Position numbers and translations under genes: made by a program. Below the pieces are notes generated by a model that did no database searches, was not told where the DNA came from, and saw nothing but the letters and a program-made list of their open reading frames with translations. This document shows, in pieces, positions 1 through 8,738 of a stretch of 64,000 bases of DNA. Source of the DNA: Bacteroides sp. 224 (GTDB lineage: Bacteria; Bacteroidota; Bacteroidia; Bacteroidales; Bacteroidaceae); contig NZ_QVMK01000003.1 in the NCBI RefSeq assembly GCF_010500995.1, positions 124,001-188,000 of the forward strand, written 5' to 3'. The first letter of the stretch is position 1. Every line of letters begins with the position of its first letter.

Positions 1-2
1 CC

Positions 3-917
3 GATCTTAGCCCAATAGAAGACGAAAAGCAAATAAAGTCTGTAGCATTCTTCGTTGAAGGAGAGAACGGCGAACTATATAAATTCTTTAGCGAAGAGCC
101 GTTGCAGTCTGCCAATGGTTTCGAGGCCGCCAGCCAAGATGCATCGGGCAACTATACCGGCATAACCCTGAAACTGGAGCATGGAATCCACCTCGGCACC
201 ACCAAAGTGGCGGTATTAGCCAATTACCACCACTACGACAGCCACCTTGCCACTGCCCTTGCAGCAGTGGAATCTATGGACCACCTCCTTGCGCTGAAAG
301 CCAATACCCCTGCCAACAAACTAGAAACACCCTTGTTGATGTACGACCAATGCATACTAAAGATTGTATCGGGCCAAGTAACCCTGTGGGATGGGAATCC
401 GTTTAACGGCATATTCAATATGAAGCGCATAGCAGCACGCATCGAGTTCGACACAACAATAGCCATCAACAATGGCGGTGGCTGGGGCGACATACCCCAA
501 GTAGACGACCTGATAGCTGCCGGCAGGTTGGAGTGTTTTGCGCTACTCTATAACCCTAAGGCGGAAACATACTTGTTTCCCGGTGGGGGCGATATCAATC
601 TGTTGCCATCAATGGAACGTTTCAGCGAGAAGTTCCCTTCTCAAAAAGGAAAGATTAGTTTCTACACCTATGAAACCACCGGTTATGAAACGGAACCGCT
701 CGAAGTGTACATCATCTGCCGGCACCAGCCTACAGAAAACGGGCCGTGGGTAGAGAGCATGTCGTCGGTAGTGCCTGTTGGTAATGATAGCAAGCTACCT
801 CTATTCAAAAGAAACCACGCTTACGCTATGCCATCCGTATCTTTCGATCTAACAGTAACAGATTGGGACGAAGCTGAATGGTTAAGTAACAAGAGGTTGC
901 ACACAACTAATCACTAG
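3..917 (+). CDS. Fimbrillin-like fimbrial subunit (5' end cut by window)
   Basis: The open frame has no stop back to the left edge, so the gene starts outside the window; an internal TTG at 102 is not a convincing start. What is visible is about 304 residues of a beta-rich protein. Near the start of the visible part is a segment of the type IKSVAFFVEGENGELYKF. It ends with KRNHAYAM followed by a final strand FDLTVTDWDEAEW. Both are typical of FimA/Mfa fimbrillins of Bacteroidales, where the C-terminal strand region supports polymerisation. No signal peptide or lipobox can be checked because the N-terminus is missing. It is followed 12 bp later by a clostripain-like lipoprotein protease, so the two are probably co-transcribed. 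It could be a tip or anchor subunit rather than the main pilin. Family membership is an inference from pattern, not a search. Confidence 0.6.
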   Translation, partial: DLSPIEDEKQIKSVAFFVEGENGELYKFFSEEPLQSANGFEAASQDASGNYTGITLKLEHGIHLGTTKVAVLANYHHYDSHLATALAAVESMDHLLALKANTPANKLETPLLMYDQCILKIVSGQVTLWDGNPFNGIFNMKRIAARIEFDTTIAINNGGGWGDIPQVDDLIAAGRLECFALLYNPKAETYLFPGGGDINLLPSMERFSEKFPSQKGKISFYTYETTGYETEPLEVYIICRHQPTENGPWVESMSSVVPVGNDSKLPLFKRNHAYAMPSVSFDLTVTDWDEAEWLSNKRLHTTNH

Positions 918-929
918 GTAAAAAACAAA

Positions 930-2051
930 ATGAAGCAACTCCGCAAACATATTCTATGGCTATTCATTGCCCTGTTCTTCTCATCATGCAGCAAGAACGA
1001 GCAACCTGCCACCCCCAACCCCACCCGGCTATTATTAGCCTACATCGGAGTAGACAATAATCTCAACTCCCTCGAAGCGGAAAAGCTTGATGCCCTACGT
1101 GCCGGATGGACCGGTAAACCTACCGACCATATACTGGCATACGTCGATAAGGCCGGTGTAGGAGCATCCTTATATGCCCTCTCGGCAGAGCCCAATTCGG
1201 AACCCCTACTCCTTGAAAGCTATGGCAAGGAGAACTCTGCTGATGCTGCAACCCTTTCTCGTGTCATCACCGATGTGGTAAACAGATATAAGGCAGATAG
1301 TTATGGACTGTTGGTGTTTAGCCATGCCAGCGGTTGGTTGCCGGAAGGAATGCTGAACAGCCCAACCCGTTCCATCCTTATTGATGGTAAATCGGAAATG
1401 TCCCTCACCGACTTTGCCGCCGCCCTCCCCGATGGGGTATTCAATTACATTGTATTCGAGAGCTGCTTCATGGCAGGTATCGAAGTGGCTTATGAGCTTC
1501 GGAATAAAACGCCCTACATCTTTGCATCGAGTGCGGAGATTCTTCACCCGGGGTTTGCACCAACTTACACCCACTCCACCCAACATCTGTTCAATGCCAA
1601 TCTTCCGGCATTTGGGCAGCAGGTATTCAACCAGACCCTAACGTATGCGGAGAACGAGTTGTTACATTCGGGCACCTATTCGGTGATTCGTACCGAAGGG
1701 TTGGAGCAGTTGGCCACCTTTATTAAAGATCATTGCGATTTTACCCAACCCGTTGACCTTACTGATATCCAACACTTCGACCGTTCGGTTAGCTATCATC
1801 TCTTTTTCGATTTCAACGATTACTACGGACGTTTACTCACAGATGATTCACAAAAAGAAGAGTTAAACAGGCTCTTGTCAGAGTATGTTATCTGGAAGGC
1901 TGCTACCAACAAATTCATGGCACAAGAATACGGATATAACGGATTTACCATCACTTCCCACTCCGGACTAACTTGCTATATTGCCCAAGAGAGGTTTCCC
2001 AAATTGAACGAGGCTTACACTCGTTTAGCTTGGAGCGAGGTGCTTCCGTAA
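930..2051 (+). CDS. Clostripain-like (peptidase C11) cysteine protease, lipoprotein
   Basis: A 373-residue protein with a lipoprotein signal peptide: a hydrophobic stretch at residues 8-17, then FSSC with the lipidated Cys at position 20. The body fits family C11: the catalytic His is in YGLLVFSHASGW (His132) and the catalytic Cys in YIVFESCFMAG (Cys179), the spacing expected for the clan CD caspase-like fold. C11 enzymes cleave after Arg or Lys. The protein would sit on the outer face of the inner membrane or on the outer membrane. It lies 12 bp downstream of a fimbrillin-like gene. Bacteroidales fimbrillins are often matured by Arg-specific proteolysis (gingipains in Porphyromonas), so a role in pilin processing is an attractive inference. 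A strong terminator follows. Confidence 0.85.
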   Translation: MKQLRKHILWLFIALFFSSCSKNEQPATPNPTRLLLAYIGVDNNLNSLEAEKLDALRAGWTGKPTDHILAYVDKAGVGASLYALSAEPNSEPLLLESYGKENSADAATLSRVITDVVNRYKADSYGLLVFSHASGWLPEGMLNSPTRSILIDGKSEMSLTDFAAALPDGVFNYIVFESCFMAGIEVAYELRNKTPYIFASSAEILHPGFAPTYTHSTQHLFNANLPAFGQQVFNQTLTYAENELLHSGTYSVIRTEGLEQLATFIKDHCDFTQPVDLTDIQHFDRSVSYHLFFDFNDYYGRLLTDDSQKEELNRLLSEYVIWKAATNKFMAQEYGYNGFTITSHSGLTCYIAQERFPKLNEAYTRLAWSEVLP

Positions 2052-2147
2052 CGATACCCCGTCTCGGTTGGGTTTAAGTACCGAGAAATGTCAGCATCCC
2101 CCCACTGTGAAGTGCGGTATGTAAATAAATAGGTTTTTTGCTAAAGG

Positions 2148-2172
2148 CCCTGCCAGGCGTGGCAGGGTTTTT
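2148..2172 (+). terminator. Intrinsic terminator after the C11 protease gene
   Basis: A perfect 8-bp stem CCCTGCCA/TGGCAGGG with a GGCG tetraloop is followed directly by five T. It lies 97 bp after the protease stop codon and just before the promoter of the rhomboid gene. Confidence 0.9.
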
Positions 2173-2185
2173 AAGAATATTATCT

Positions 2186-2193
2186 TAGCTTTG
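2186..2193 (+). promoter_or_regulatory. Bacteroidales -7 promoter element (TAGCTTTG) for the rhomboid gene
   Basis: The octamer matches TAnnTTTG and lies 25 bp before the ATG, giving a short leader. No clear TTTG is visible at the -33 position, which falls in the terminator T-run. Confidence 0.6.
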
Positions 2194-2218
2194 TACTCCC
2201 AAAGCAAACATACGTACA

Positions 2219-3778
2219 ATGATCAAAGACAAACTACGCATCATCTTTCTACCGTTTTTCCTCGGTTCCATCGGACTATTAGTCACATATACCTTGCTGC
2301 ACTGGCTGCTTTTTATTCACTTAGAGTTGTTTCATCCTAAGGAGGTATATACAAACTTTATCTTCCCCGGAATCTTCTGTGTTCTATTTCTGTTGTTGTA
2401 TTACGCAAGAATCAGACTGTTCGCTAAAAAAAGTTGGCACGATTTCTTTATGGTTATCTGCACACTGGCTTTGCTGGCTCCACAAGTGGTGACACAGAAC
2501 TACCTCACCAAGCAGCAGGGGCATCTCATTGAGATGGATACACCGGATAAGATAGAGGCTGAAAATCAGGTAAAGTACTACTCCATCGAACACTCATATA
2601 TTGCCAAGATGGGGGCAGGCGCTTATGTAGCCCGAGCCGATGCTGACAGGTATGGCACCAAGATATCCATTACCGTCTACTTTGTTGCTCCTCTTCTTTC
2701 CGAGCCCGACTTTAACCAACTGCATACGCACAACAACTGGATTGGAGTAACCTTTAAGCGGAAATTCTCCAACATGGTTACTGTCAATAAGGAAGATCAA
2801 CGGCGAGATATAGAAGCCTTTTTCAACGAAGCATACAAATCCTTTCAACGATATTCCATCGACACTAAGTTCCTTACCAACCTGCGCACGGATAATGATT
2901 TCAACTACTTTCTGTTGGCTGCCAAAAACTCTAAGCAGTTTGTAGGAAAAGAAAACATCGTTATTCTGCAAGAAGCAGAAGGAGACTATGAAAGCCGAAC
3001 AGGAGATAACTTCTCCTGGATCTTCTACAGTTGGCTCATTGGCAATGTTATCTGGCTATTAATTGTTCTCTTCAGTTCGGTACATGAAGGAGATCTGGAA
3101 CTCTTCCATCAACCTACCCGGAGTAAAAAAGGGTTGAAGATACACTTCAGCATCAACCGGGATGTTTTGTTGGGCATTAAAAGCTATTGGGCTACCTCCC
3201 TCCTTGTAGCCATCAACACACTGATATTCATCTTGATGCTGTTTAAAGGGTTAGACTTTATGTTTCCCCAGTCCGATCAGTTGTTAGAATGGGGAGCCTC
3301 CTACGGTCCACTTATACAGGAAGGGGAATGGTGGCGATTACTCACTTGCACCTTTCTGCATAGTGGAATAGAACACCTTATATACAATATGTTCAGCCTG
3401 TGCCTAATTGGTTTCGCGACAGAAAAAGAAGCCGGAAGCTTCCGTTTCTTACTCGTTTACCTGATAGCAGGAATAGCCTCAAGTTATGTAAGTGTCCTTG
3501 TTCATGAGCCAAGCGTAGGCATGGGAGCTTCGGGGGCTATCTTCGGCATGTATGGGCTGGCAGGCGCTTTAACTCTAAAGGGCATTTTAAGTAACGAAAT
3601 GAAAGGGGTCTACTTGTTCTTCTGCTTGCCTTTCCTGGTTGTGAGCCTGATTGTAGGATTACTCTTTACCGATATTGATATGGCAGCCCACCTCGGAGGA
3701 TTGGGGGCTGGTTTTGTGGCAGGGCTTTTCTTTCGAAACAGAAAGGATCGAAGAAAGATTCGAAGGTTAGATGATTAA
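2219..3778 (+). CDS. Rhomboid-family intramembrane serine protease with large N-terminal domain
   Basis: 519 residues. The C-terminal half (about 320-505) is a six-helix rhomboid core: HLIYN (386-390) in the second core helix region, the catalytic serine in GASGAIFG (Ser438), and the partner His in DMAAHLGGLGAG (His491). It should cut membrane-anchored substrates within the lipid bilayer. The N-terminal half is unusual for a rhomboid: hydrophobic segments at about 10-35, 45-62 and 75-92, then a soluble domain of about 170 residues, then another membrane segment near 268-287. The ATG at 2219 is supported by the promoter immediately upstream. It is a single-gene unit, and the neighbours give no hint of substrate. 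The soluble domain was not recognised. Confidence 0.85.
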   Translation: MIKDKLRIIFLPFFLGSIGLLVTYTLLHWLLFIHLELFHPKEVYTNFIFPGIFCVLFLLLYYARIRLFAKKSWHDFFMVICTLALLAPQVVTQNYLTKQQGHLIEMDTPDKIEAENQVKYYSIEHSYIAKMGAGAYVARADADRYGTKISITVYFVAPLLSEPDFNQLHTHNNWIGVTFKRKFSNMVTVNKEDQRRDIEAFFNEAYKSFQRYSIDTKFLTNLRTDNDFNYFLLAAKNSKQFVGKENIVILQEAEGDYESRTGDNFSWIFYSWLIGNVIWLLIVLFSSVHEGDLELFHQPTRSKKGLKIHFSINRDVLLGIKSYWATSLLVAINTLIFILMLFKGLDFMFPQSDQLLEWGASYGPLIQEGEWWRLLTCTFLHSGIEHLIYNMFSLCLIGFATEKEAGSFRFLLVYLIAGIASSYVSVLVHEPSVGMGASGAIFGMYGLAGALTLKGILSNEMKGVYLFFCLPFLVVSLIVGLLFTDIDMAAHLGGLGAGFVAGLFFRNRKDRRKIRRLDD

Positions 3779-3800
3779 GAACAGCACTGCCTACTAAGCG

Positions 3801-3982
3801 ATTTTACCCAATCTTGGTTGAACAAATTTCCCCTGTGGTATCTTTTTGATTACTTTAGCAAGATTTTGCTACGGCCGTAACGAGGTTTTGCCACGGCCGT
3901 AACGAGATTTTAACGCGGCCGCAACAAGAATTAGCCACGGCCGTAACAAAACTTTGCCGCGGCCGTGGCAAAACCTGGCAAA
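3801..3982. repeat. CGGCCG-array repeat element, copy 1 (5 x 22 bp plus flank)
   Basis: The element begins with a head segment (3801-3866) starting ATTTTACCCAATCTT. It continues with five copies of a CGGCCGT/C core at 3872, 3894, 3916, 3938 and 3960, exactly 22 bp apart, separated by AT-rich linkers of the type AACGAGATTTTGCCA. Each core is palindromic (ACGGCCGT). A second copy with the same head and the same five-core array lies inverted at 54382-54560. This copy fills the gap between two convergent genes. No coding sequence or T-tract terminator is apparent. Confidence 0.85.
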
Positions 3983-3997
3983 GGCATTTATTGGTTG

Positions 3998-5782
3998 TTA
4001 ACGCACCACTATCTCTCCCCCAAACGGATCAAAATCAAATAAAACCTTTCCATCGCGCACTTGGGTTTTCAATTTCTTTCCTCCCTGCCGTACGGTTACC
4101 TTCTTGCTTCCCATCACAACACCTGTTAAGGGCTCGGTGAAAAGGCTCTTTTCTAATGATAAATGAGGGGTGATGGTAAAGCCCTTTTTCTGTGGAGTTA
4201 TCTCATAAGTAAGCTGCTTTTGTTCTTTTGTATAGGCGGCTACTTCTTCAAAAGTACCTACCCAGACTTTATCGTCCAGTGCTTTTACCTTTTCTAAATG
4301 ATCCCAAAAGCGTTGCGGGTTGCGGAATGCATCATAGCCGTATGTAATTCCATGCGTCATTCCTACTCCCCAGTCGTTTGTCTTTATCAGGTTATTTACC
4401 CATTTCTCTAAATCTTCCGGAGTCGATTTGCTGCCGATGGAACGTTGGAAGGTTCGGGTTCCGACGCGATTTTCCACAGCAATCTTCATGGGCTCGGCTT
4501 TCTTGTTATTATTGGGGTAACAGAATGTGCGAGGCATTTTGCCCGTCCATGCAAATAGAGCGCTGTCGTTTTTATAAATATCCTCTTTGATTTCTTCCAA
4601 CGGAAAGCGGCTAAAGTTCTTATGCGCCCAACCATGATTGGAAATCTCGTGCCCACGGTCCGACATTTCTTTTAGTTGCGCCCAGGTCATACGGGTGGTA
4701 TCGGCTATGGCGGTTGCATCTTTATTGATTTTGTTTCCGTTTATCCAGAAGGTGCCGCGAAAGCCCAGTTTCTCCATACGGGGGGCTACGAGGGTATAGT
4801 GCTCAATAAGTCCATCATCAAAGGTATAGCTGATGGCACAATCTTTATCATCTTTGTATTTGGCAACACGGAAACCTGTACTGGAAAGGTCGAGTATTTG
4901 ATTCAGTACCTTAAACATTTCTTGTCCCAGGTATTCGGCAGATACCTCATTAAAATGGGTACGGTCTTTTTGCAACTCGCCTTGCGACATATCAATGAGG
5001 TAAGCATTCGCATCTTCTTCAGCAATACAGCGCATGGCTGCATCTACCTCTGCTCTGTAATGGCGGTTTGCTTTGGGAATGGAACCAAAAACAAAAGGTA
5101 GATTCAGATAATTCTTCCCGGTTTTTTGGGTTAAATGTGTACGTACATGGCTGATAACTGCTTTCAGGTTCTTGTAGTAATCTCCTGCATATCGGTCGTC
5201 ACTTTCGCCCTGATGCCACAGGAAGGCATCTATATGATATCCTTGCTCTATTTTGGATAATGTTTGGTCGATGCTTGCATCAATGGCTTCGGTAAAGGAA
5301 AGCAGCAAAGACTTTCCTTTCTTTTGAGAAGAGGCGGTATTCTTTAACCATTCAGGATTTGCCGACCAGTATCGGCCTTTCACCGTATCGTTTGGAAAAC
5401 CGATAGACGTACCTCCTACTGCCCACTTCACTACATAAAAATCTTCCCGAAGGGCTTTATCTATCTGGTAATAAGTAATGGCGTCATACGTCCAAAGACC
5501 ATCTGTTATTCTACCTTTGGGCCAGTAGGGAACGAAAAGACCGTCTCCCCTATTCTGGGAGATTTTGCAGAAGGGGTATTGTCCTTGTTTGTAATCTATG
5601 GTATCTGTTGCCAACTCCTTTATATAGGAAGGCAACAATTTATTGTTTACCCGGCCATCGGTATTAGATTGCCCTGCTGTGATAAATACATGAACAGGGG
5701 TTTTCTCTTGCGATTGGGCGATGCTTATTGTATAGGTTCCTCCAAAGAGGAATAGTAGGAATGTTACAAGAATGTTTTTCAT
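3998..5782 (-). CDS. Exported bifunctional SGNH acetylesterase / NodB-type polysaccharide deacetylase
   Basis: 594 residues with a Sec signal peptide (about 1-22). Residues 28-298 form a sialate-O-acetylesterase-like SGNH domain (DUF303 type): the catalytic Ser in ITAGQSN (Ser39), a WHQGESDD block at 189-196, and the Asp/His pair in KDRTHF (Asp273, His276). Residues 308 to about 520 form a NodB-type deacetylase: SYTFDDG (Asp322, Asp323) and the metal ligands in SNHGWAH (His383, His387). A small beta tail follows. The protein would remove O-acetyl and N- or O-acetyl groups from glycans in the periplasm or at the cell surface. It is transcribed divergently from the sugar-acid operon. The fusion of two de-acetylating folds is the notable point. 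Substrate is unknown. Confidence 0.85.
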   Translation of the reverse strand: MKNILVTFLLFLFGGTYTISIAQSQEKTPVHVFITAGQSNTDGRVNNKLLPSYIKELATDTIDYKQGQYPFCKISQNRGDGLFVPYWPKGRITDGLWTYDAITYYQIDKALREDFYVVKWAVGGTSIGFPNDTVKGRYWSANPEWLKNTASSQKKGKSLLLSFTEAIDASIDQTLSKIEQGYHIDAFLWHQGESDDRYAGDYYKNLKAVISHVRTHLTQKTGKNYLNLPFVFGSIPKANRHYRAEVDAAMRCIAEEDANAYLIDMSQGELQKDRTHFNEVSAEYLGQEMFKVLNQILDLSSTGFRVAKYKDDKDCAISYTFDDGLIEHYTLVAPRMEKLGFRGTFWINGNKINKDATAIADTTRMTWAQLKEMSDRGHEISNHGWAHKNFSRFPLEEIKEDIYKNDSALFAWTGKMPRTFCYPNNNKKAEPMKIAVENRVGTRTFQRSIGSKSTPEDLEKWVNNLIKTNDWGVGMTHGITYGYDAFRNPQRFWDHLEKVKALDDKVWVGTFEEVAAYTKEQKQLTYEITPQKKGFTITPHLSLEKSLFTEPLTGVVMGSKKVTVRQGGKKLKTQVRDGKVLFDFDPFGGEIVVR

Positions 5783-5917
5783 TTTTCTATTTTAAATAAT
5801 CTATTTTACTGTATTTGTTGATAATTTCTTTTCTATACTCTTCAATCCTTGAAGAAAAGAAAGATAGGTAAGATTTGGTGTTTCATGACACGAAGGTTAT
5901 AATTTGATTAACGAGGG

Positions 5918-5925
5918 CAAATATA
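5918..5925 (-). promoter_or_regulatory. -7 promoter element (TATATTTG, minus strand) for the esterase gene
   Basis: CAAATATA on the plus strand reads TATATTTG on the minus strand, matching TAnnTTTG. It lies about 135 bp before the start codon, so the leader would be long. The rest of the 458-bp divergent gap holds the hairpin at 5997-6103 and a small stem (TTCAATCCTTGAA) near 5841; no gene is seen. Confidence 0.4.
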
Positions 5926-5996
5926 CAGCCTGATGGGTATAAACAGGATGTCTTTTTGTACAAGTTGATATAATTCCGTACTGTTTTGAGTTAATT

Positions 5997-6103
5997 CACC
6001 ACAGATTAACACGGATTTTCACAGATTATTAACTAAAAGCTCTGTCCTCTTTGGTTTTGTAGTGGAATAATTTAATCTGTGAAAATCTGCGTAATCTGTG
6101 GTG
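5997..6103. repeat. Long inverted repeat, CAGATT/CGGATT family
   Basis: The left arm (5997-6028) is built from near-repeats of about 10 bp (CACAGATTAA, CACGGATTTT, CACAGATTA). The right arm (6073-6103) is its near-perfect reverse complement, with a 44-bp loop. It sits in the divergent gap between the esterase and the aldolase genes, so it cannot simply be a terminator. Relatives lie at 9969, 39499, 44746/45194 and 57754. Confidence 0.9.
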
Positions 6104-6240
6104 AAAAGCCCTCCTTTCCATACCATTATGAATTAACAGAGCAAAGTTCCTAATAACTCCTAACTTGCCAACCTAAACATGAGTACTAAACCCCACCTCA
6201 ACCGTCTTACTAAACAGAATTAACCGTATACGTTTAAATA

Positions 6241-7134
6241 ATGAAAGATAGCAAATACAAAGGAGTGGTAGTACCCATGATTACTCCCATCACTCCACAA
6301 GGAGAAATCGACACCACTGCCGTAAACAAAATCATTCGCAAATTCGCAGCCTGCCAGGTGTCTCCTCTCTTAATGGGAACTACAGGAGAAGGAAATTCAG
6401 TATCAGCAGAGCAAGGTAAAAAACTGGTAGAAGCTGCCGTGAAAGCTGTGCCTGCCAATTCGGATATGATTATCTATGTGGGACTCAACGGCTGTTGTAC
6501 CGAGGAACACATCCAAATGGCCAACTTGTACCATTCACTCGGTGCCGATGTCATTGTAGCTACCCTTCCAAGCTATTACGCACTTACGGACGAGCAAATG
6601 TACACTTATTATACTACATTGGCAGATCGCATCACCGCCCCTCTTATGCTTTATAATATAAAGGCAACTACTCACATGAGCATCCCTGTAGATATTGTAC
6701 AGAGATTAAGCACCCATCCCAACATCGTTGGTCTGAAAGATTCCGAGCGTGATCTTGAACGAATGGAAGCCTGCCTGCAAATCTCTCGCGAACATTCAAA
6801 CTTTGCTTACTTCTGCGGATGGGCTGCCCAGTCGGCCAACAGCTTATATAAAGGAGCCGATGGCATTGTGCCCAGTACAGGAAATTTCATCCCCGAAATG
6901 TTTGCCGACCTATACACCGCCGCCCTTGCAGGAGATACAACCACAGCCGACAAGTTGCAACAAGAAACCGACGGAATAGCCCGCATCTACCAGGAAGGTC
7001 GCACTCTGGGACAATCATTGGCTGCCCTGAAAGTCATGATGGGTACCAAAGATCTTTGCGGACCCGACATGCTCTCTCCCCTCACCCGATTAACCGCTAA
7101 CGAAGAACAAGAAATCATACTAAAAACACCATGA
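6241..7134 (+). CDS. DapA/NanA-family class I aldolase
   Basis: 297 residues, full length for the DHDPS/N-acetylneuraminate lyase family. Visible motifs: MGTTGEGNS (45-53), the catalytic Tyr in LMLYN (Tyr138) and the Schiff-base Lys in VGLKDSE (Lys166). These enzymes make or break a bond between pyruvate and an aldehyde. The stop codon overlaps the start of the symporter gene (ATGA), and the following genes encode an alcohol dehydrogenase, a PdxA2-type dehydrogenase and a four-carbon acid-sugar kinase. The natural reading is a catabolic aldolase that splits a 2-keto-3-deoxy sugar acid, rather than lysine biosynthesis or sialic acid use. Substrate is inference only. Confidence 0.8.
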   Translation: MKDSKYKGVVVPMITPITPQGEIDTTAVNKIIRKFAACQVSPLLMGTTGEGNSVSAEQGKKLVEAAVKAVPANSDMIIYVGLNGCCTEEHIQMANLYHSLGADVIVATLPSYYALTDEQMYTYYTTLADRITAPLMLYNIKATTHMSIPVDIVQRLSTHPNIVGLKDSERDLERMEACLQISREHSNFAYFCGWAAQSANSLYKGADGIVPSTGNFIPEMFADLYTAALAGDTTTADKLQQETDGIARIYQEGRTLGQSLAALKVMMGTKDLCGPDMLSPLTRLTANEEQEIILKTP

Positions 7135-8738
7135 ACGAACCTTTGATGCATTGGGTAGACTTAACCATTGTCTTCCTGTCTGTTGTATTAGCCATTGGCG
7201 TAGGTCTTTATTTCTCACGCCGTCAGAAAAGCACCGATAACTATTTCGCGGGAGGGCGTAACATTCCTGCCTGGGCCATCGGTATGTCTATATTTGCCAC
7301 ACTGATTAGTAGTGTTACCTTCCTGGCGTACCCCGGGGCAGCGTATGCAGGAAACTGGATTCTGCTGGTGCAGGGATTAATGGTGCCAATTGTACTTGTA
7401 GCCCTGATTGGGATTATTGTACCACTGTTTCGCCGCGTCATTAAACTTAGTACCTACGAGTATTTTGAAAGACGGTTCGGACTCTTTGCCCGTATTTACA
7501 GTTCGGTGGCTTTTATACTCACCCATTTCTCTAAGATGGGAACTGTATTCTTTCTGGTGGCTATGGCCATGTCTCCTTTTCTGGGAATTGATATTTATAC
7601 GGTTATCATTGTGCTTGGCATCGCCATCATTCTGCTCACCTTGCTGGGAGGTATCGAAGCCGTTATCTGGATGGATGTTATACAAGGATTTATGTTGATT
7701 GGCGGCGGTGTTATTTGCGCCCTCATCCTTTTGTTTAAACCCGAAGGCGGACCGTTGGGAGTATTCAGCACAGCCATCGAAATGAATAAAATCAGTTTCG
7801 GGCCTTACGACTGGGACTTTACGCAGTTAACGTTTATCGTTATGGCACTTAACGGTGTTTTCTACGCTATTCAGAAGTATGGAACAGACCAAACCATTGT
7901 ACAGCGTTACCTCACAGCCAAAGATGATAAATCTGCTAAAAAGGCCGCATACATCGGGGTATTTATGAGTGTGCCCATCTGGGCGTTATTTATGTTTATC
8001 GGTACTGCCTTGTATGTATTTTACCAAACAAGTGGCGCCGCACTGCCCGATGGCATTAAAGCAGACGAAGTATTCCCGTTCTTTATTGCTACCGAGCTAC
8101 CTATCGGTATCACCGGATTAATTGTAGCAGCACTGGCAGCAGGAGCCATTTCCAGTCTGGACTCGGATATGAACTGCCTGGCCGCCATTGGCGTAGAAGA
8201 TTATTATGTGCGCTTTAAACCTCAAAGCACCGATAAACAACGCCTGCGCCTGGGACGTATTTTGGTAGGAGTATCGGGAGTAGCTGCCGTGGGAGTAGCC
8301 ATGATTTATGCCTATTGGGGTGGCGAAGGAGTGCTGGGAGTAGTCTTTGGGCTATACGCCATCTTCTCGGCCGGTATTGTGGGACTGTTCCTATTAGGCT
8401 TGCTTAGTCGCCGGGCCAATAAACAAGGGTTGTATGTTGGTATTGCAGCAGCCATCTTATTTACGGCTTATGCCACTTTAACCTCTATGAAGGTAGACTT
8501 TGGCGATGGCTTAGGCAAACGCATCATACTCGATTTGGGTAGTCTTAACTTCACCCAGCATAAATATATGTTAGGTGTATATAGTCATATCATTCTTTTT
8601 GTGGTGGGTTATTTTGCCAGTTTCTTCTTTAAAACACCACTGGCAGATAAAGAGCTTACTATTTATGGGTATTTGGAGGAGAAAAGAAAAGAAGCCTCTC
8701 CCCAACCCTCTCCAAAGGAGAGGGAGAAAGAAGAATGA
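7131..8738 (+). CDS. Sodium:solute symporter (SSS family)
   Basis: 535 residues with about 13-14 hydrophobic segments, starting VDLTIVFLSVVLAIGVGLYF and continuing with the SSS hallmark STDNYFAGGRNIPAWAIG near residues 35-52. It couples uptake of an organic solute to Na+. The start overlaps the aldolase stop by 4 bp, so the two are translationally coupled. The last 16 or so residues (ASPQPSPKEREKEE) are read from the left arm of the hairpin at 8694-8828, so the native C-terminus was probably replaced or extended when the repeat arrived. Context suggests it imports the sugar acid processed by the operon. Confidence 0.9.
   Translation: MNEPLMHWVDLTIVFLSVVLAIGVGLYFSRRQKSTDNYFAGGRNIPAWAIGMSIFATLISSVTFLAYPGAAYAGNWILLVQGLMVPIVLVALIGIIVPLFRRVIKLSTYEYFERRFGLFARIYSSVAFILTHFSKMGTVFFLVAMAMSPFLGIDIYTVIIVLGIAIILLTLLGGIEAVIWMDVIQGFMLIGGGVICALILLFKPEGGPLGVFSTAIEMNKISFGPYDWDFTQLTFIVMALNGVFYAIQKYGTDQTIVQRYLTAKDDKSAKKAAYIGVFMSVPIWALFMFIGTALYVFYQTSGAALPDGIKADEVFPFFIATELPIGITGLIVAALAAGAISSLDSDMNCLAAIGVEDYYVRFKPQSTDKQRLRLGRILVGVSGVAAVGVAMIYAYWGGEGVLGVVFGLYAIFSAGIVGLFLLGLLSRRANKQGLYVGIAAAILFTAYATLTSMKVDFGDGLGKRIILDLGSLNFTQHKYMLGVYSHIILFVVGYFASFFFKTPLADKELTIYGYLEEKRKEASPQPSPKEREKEE

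Noticed and set aside
3801..3982. CRISPR array
   Set aside because: The 22-bp units are contiguous, share short cores with diverging linkers, lack unique spacers, and no cas gene is near; copy 2 at 54382 also fails.
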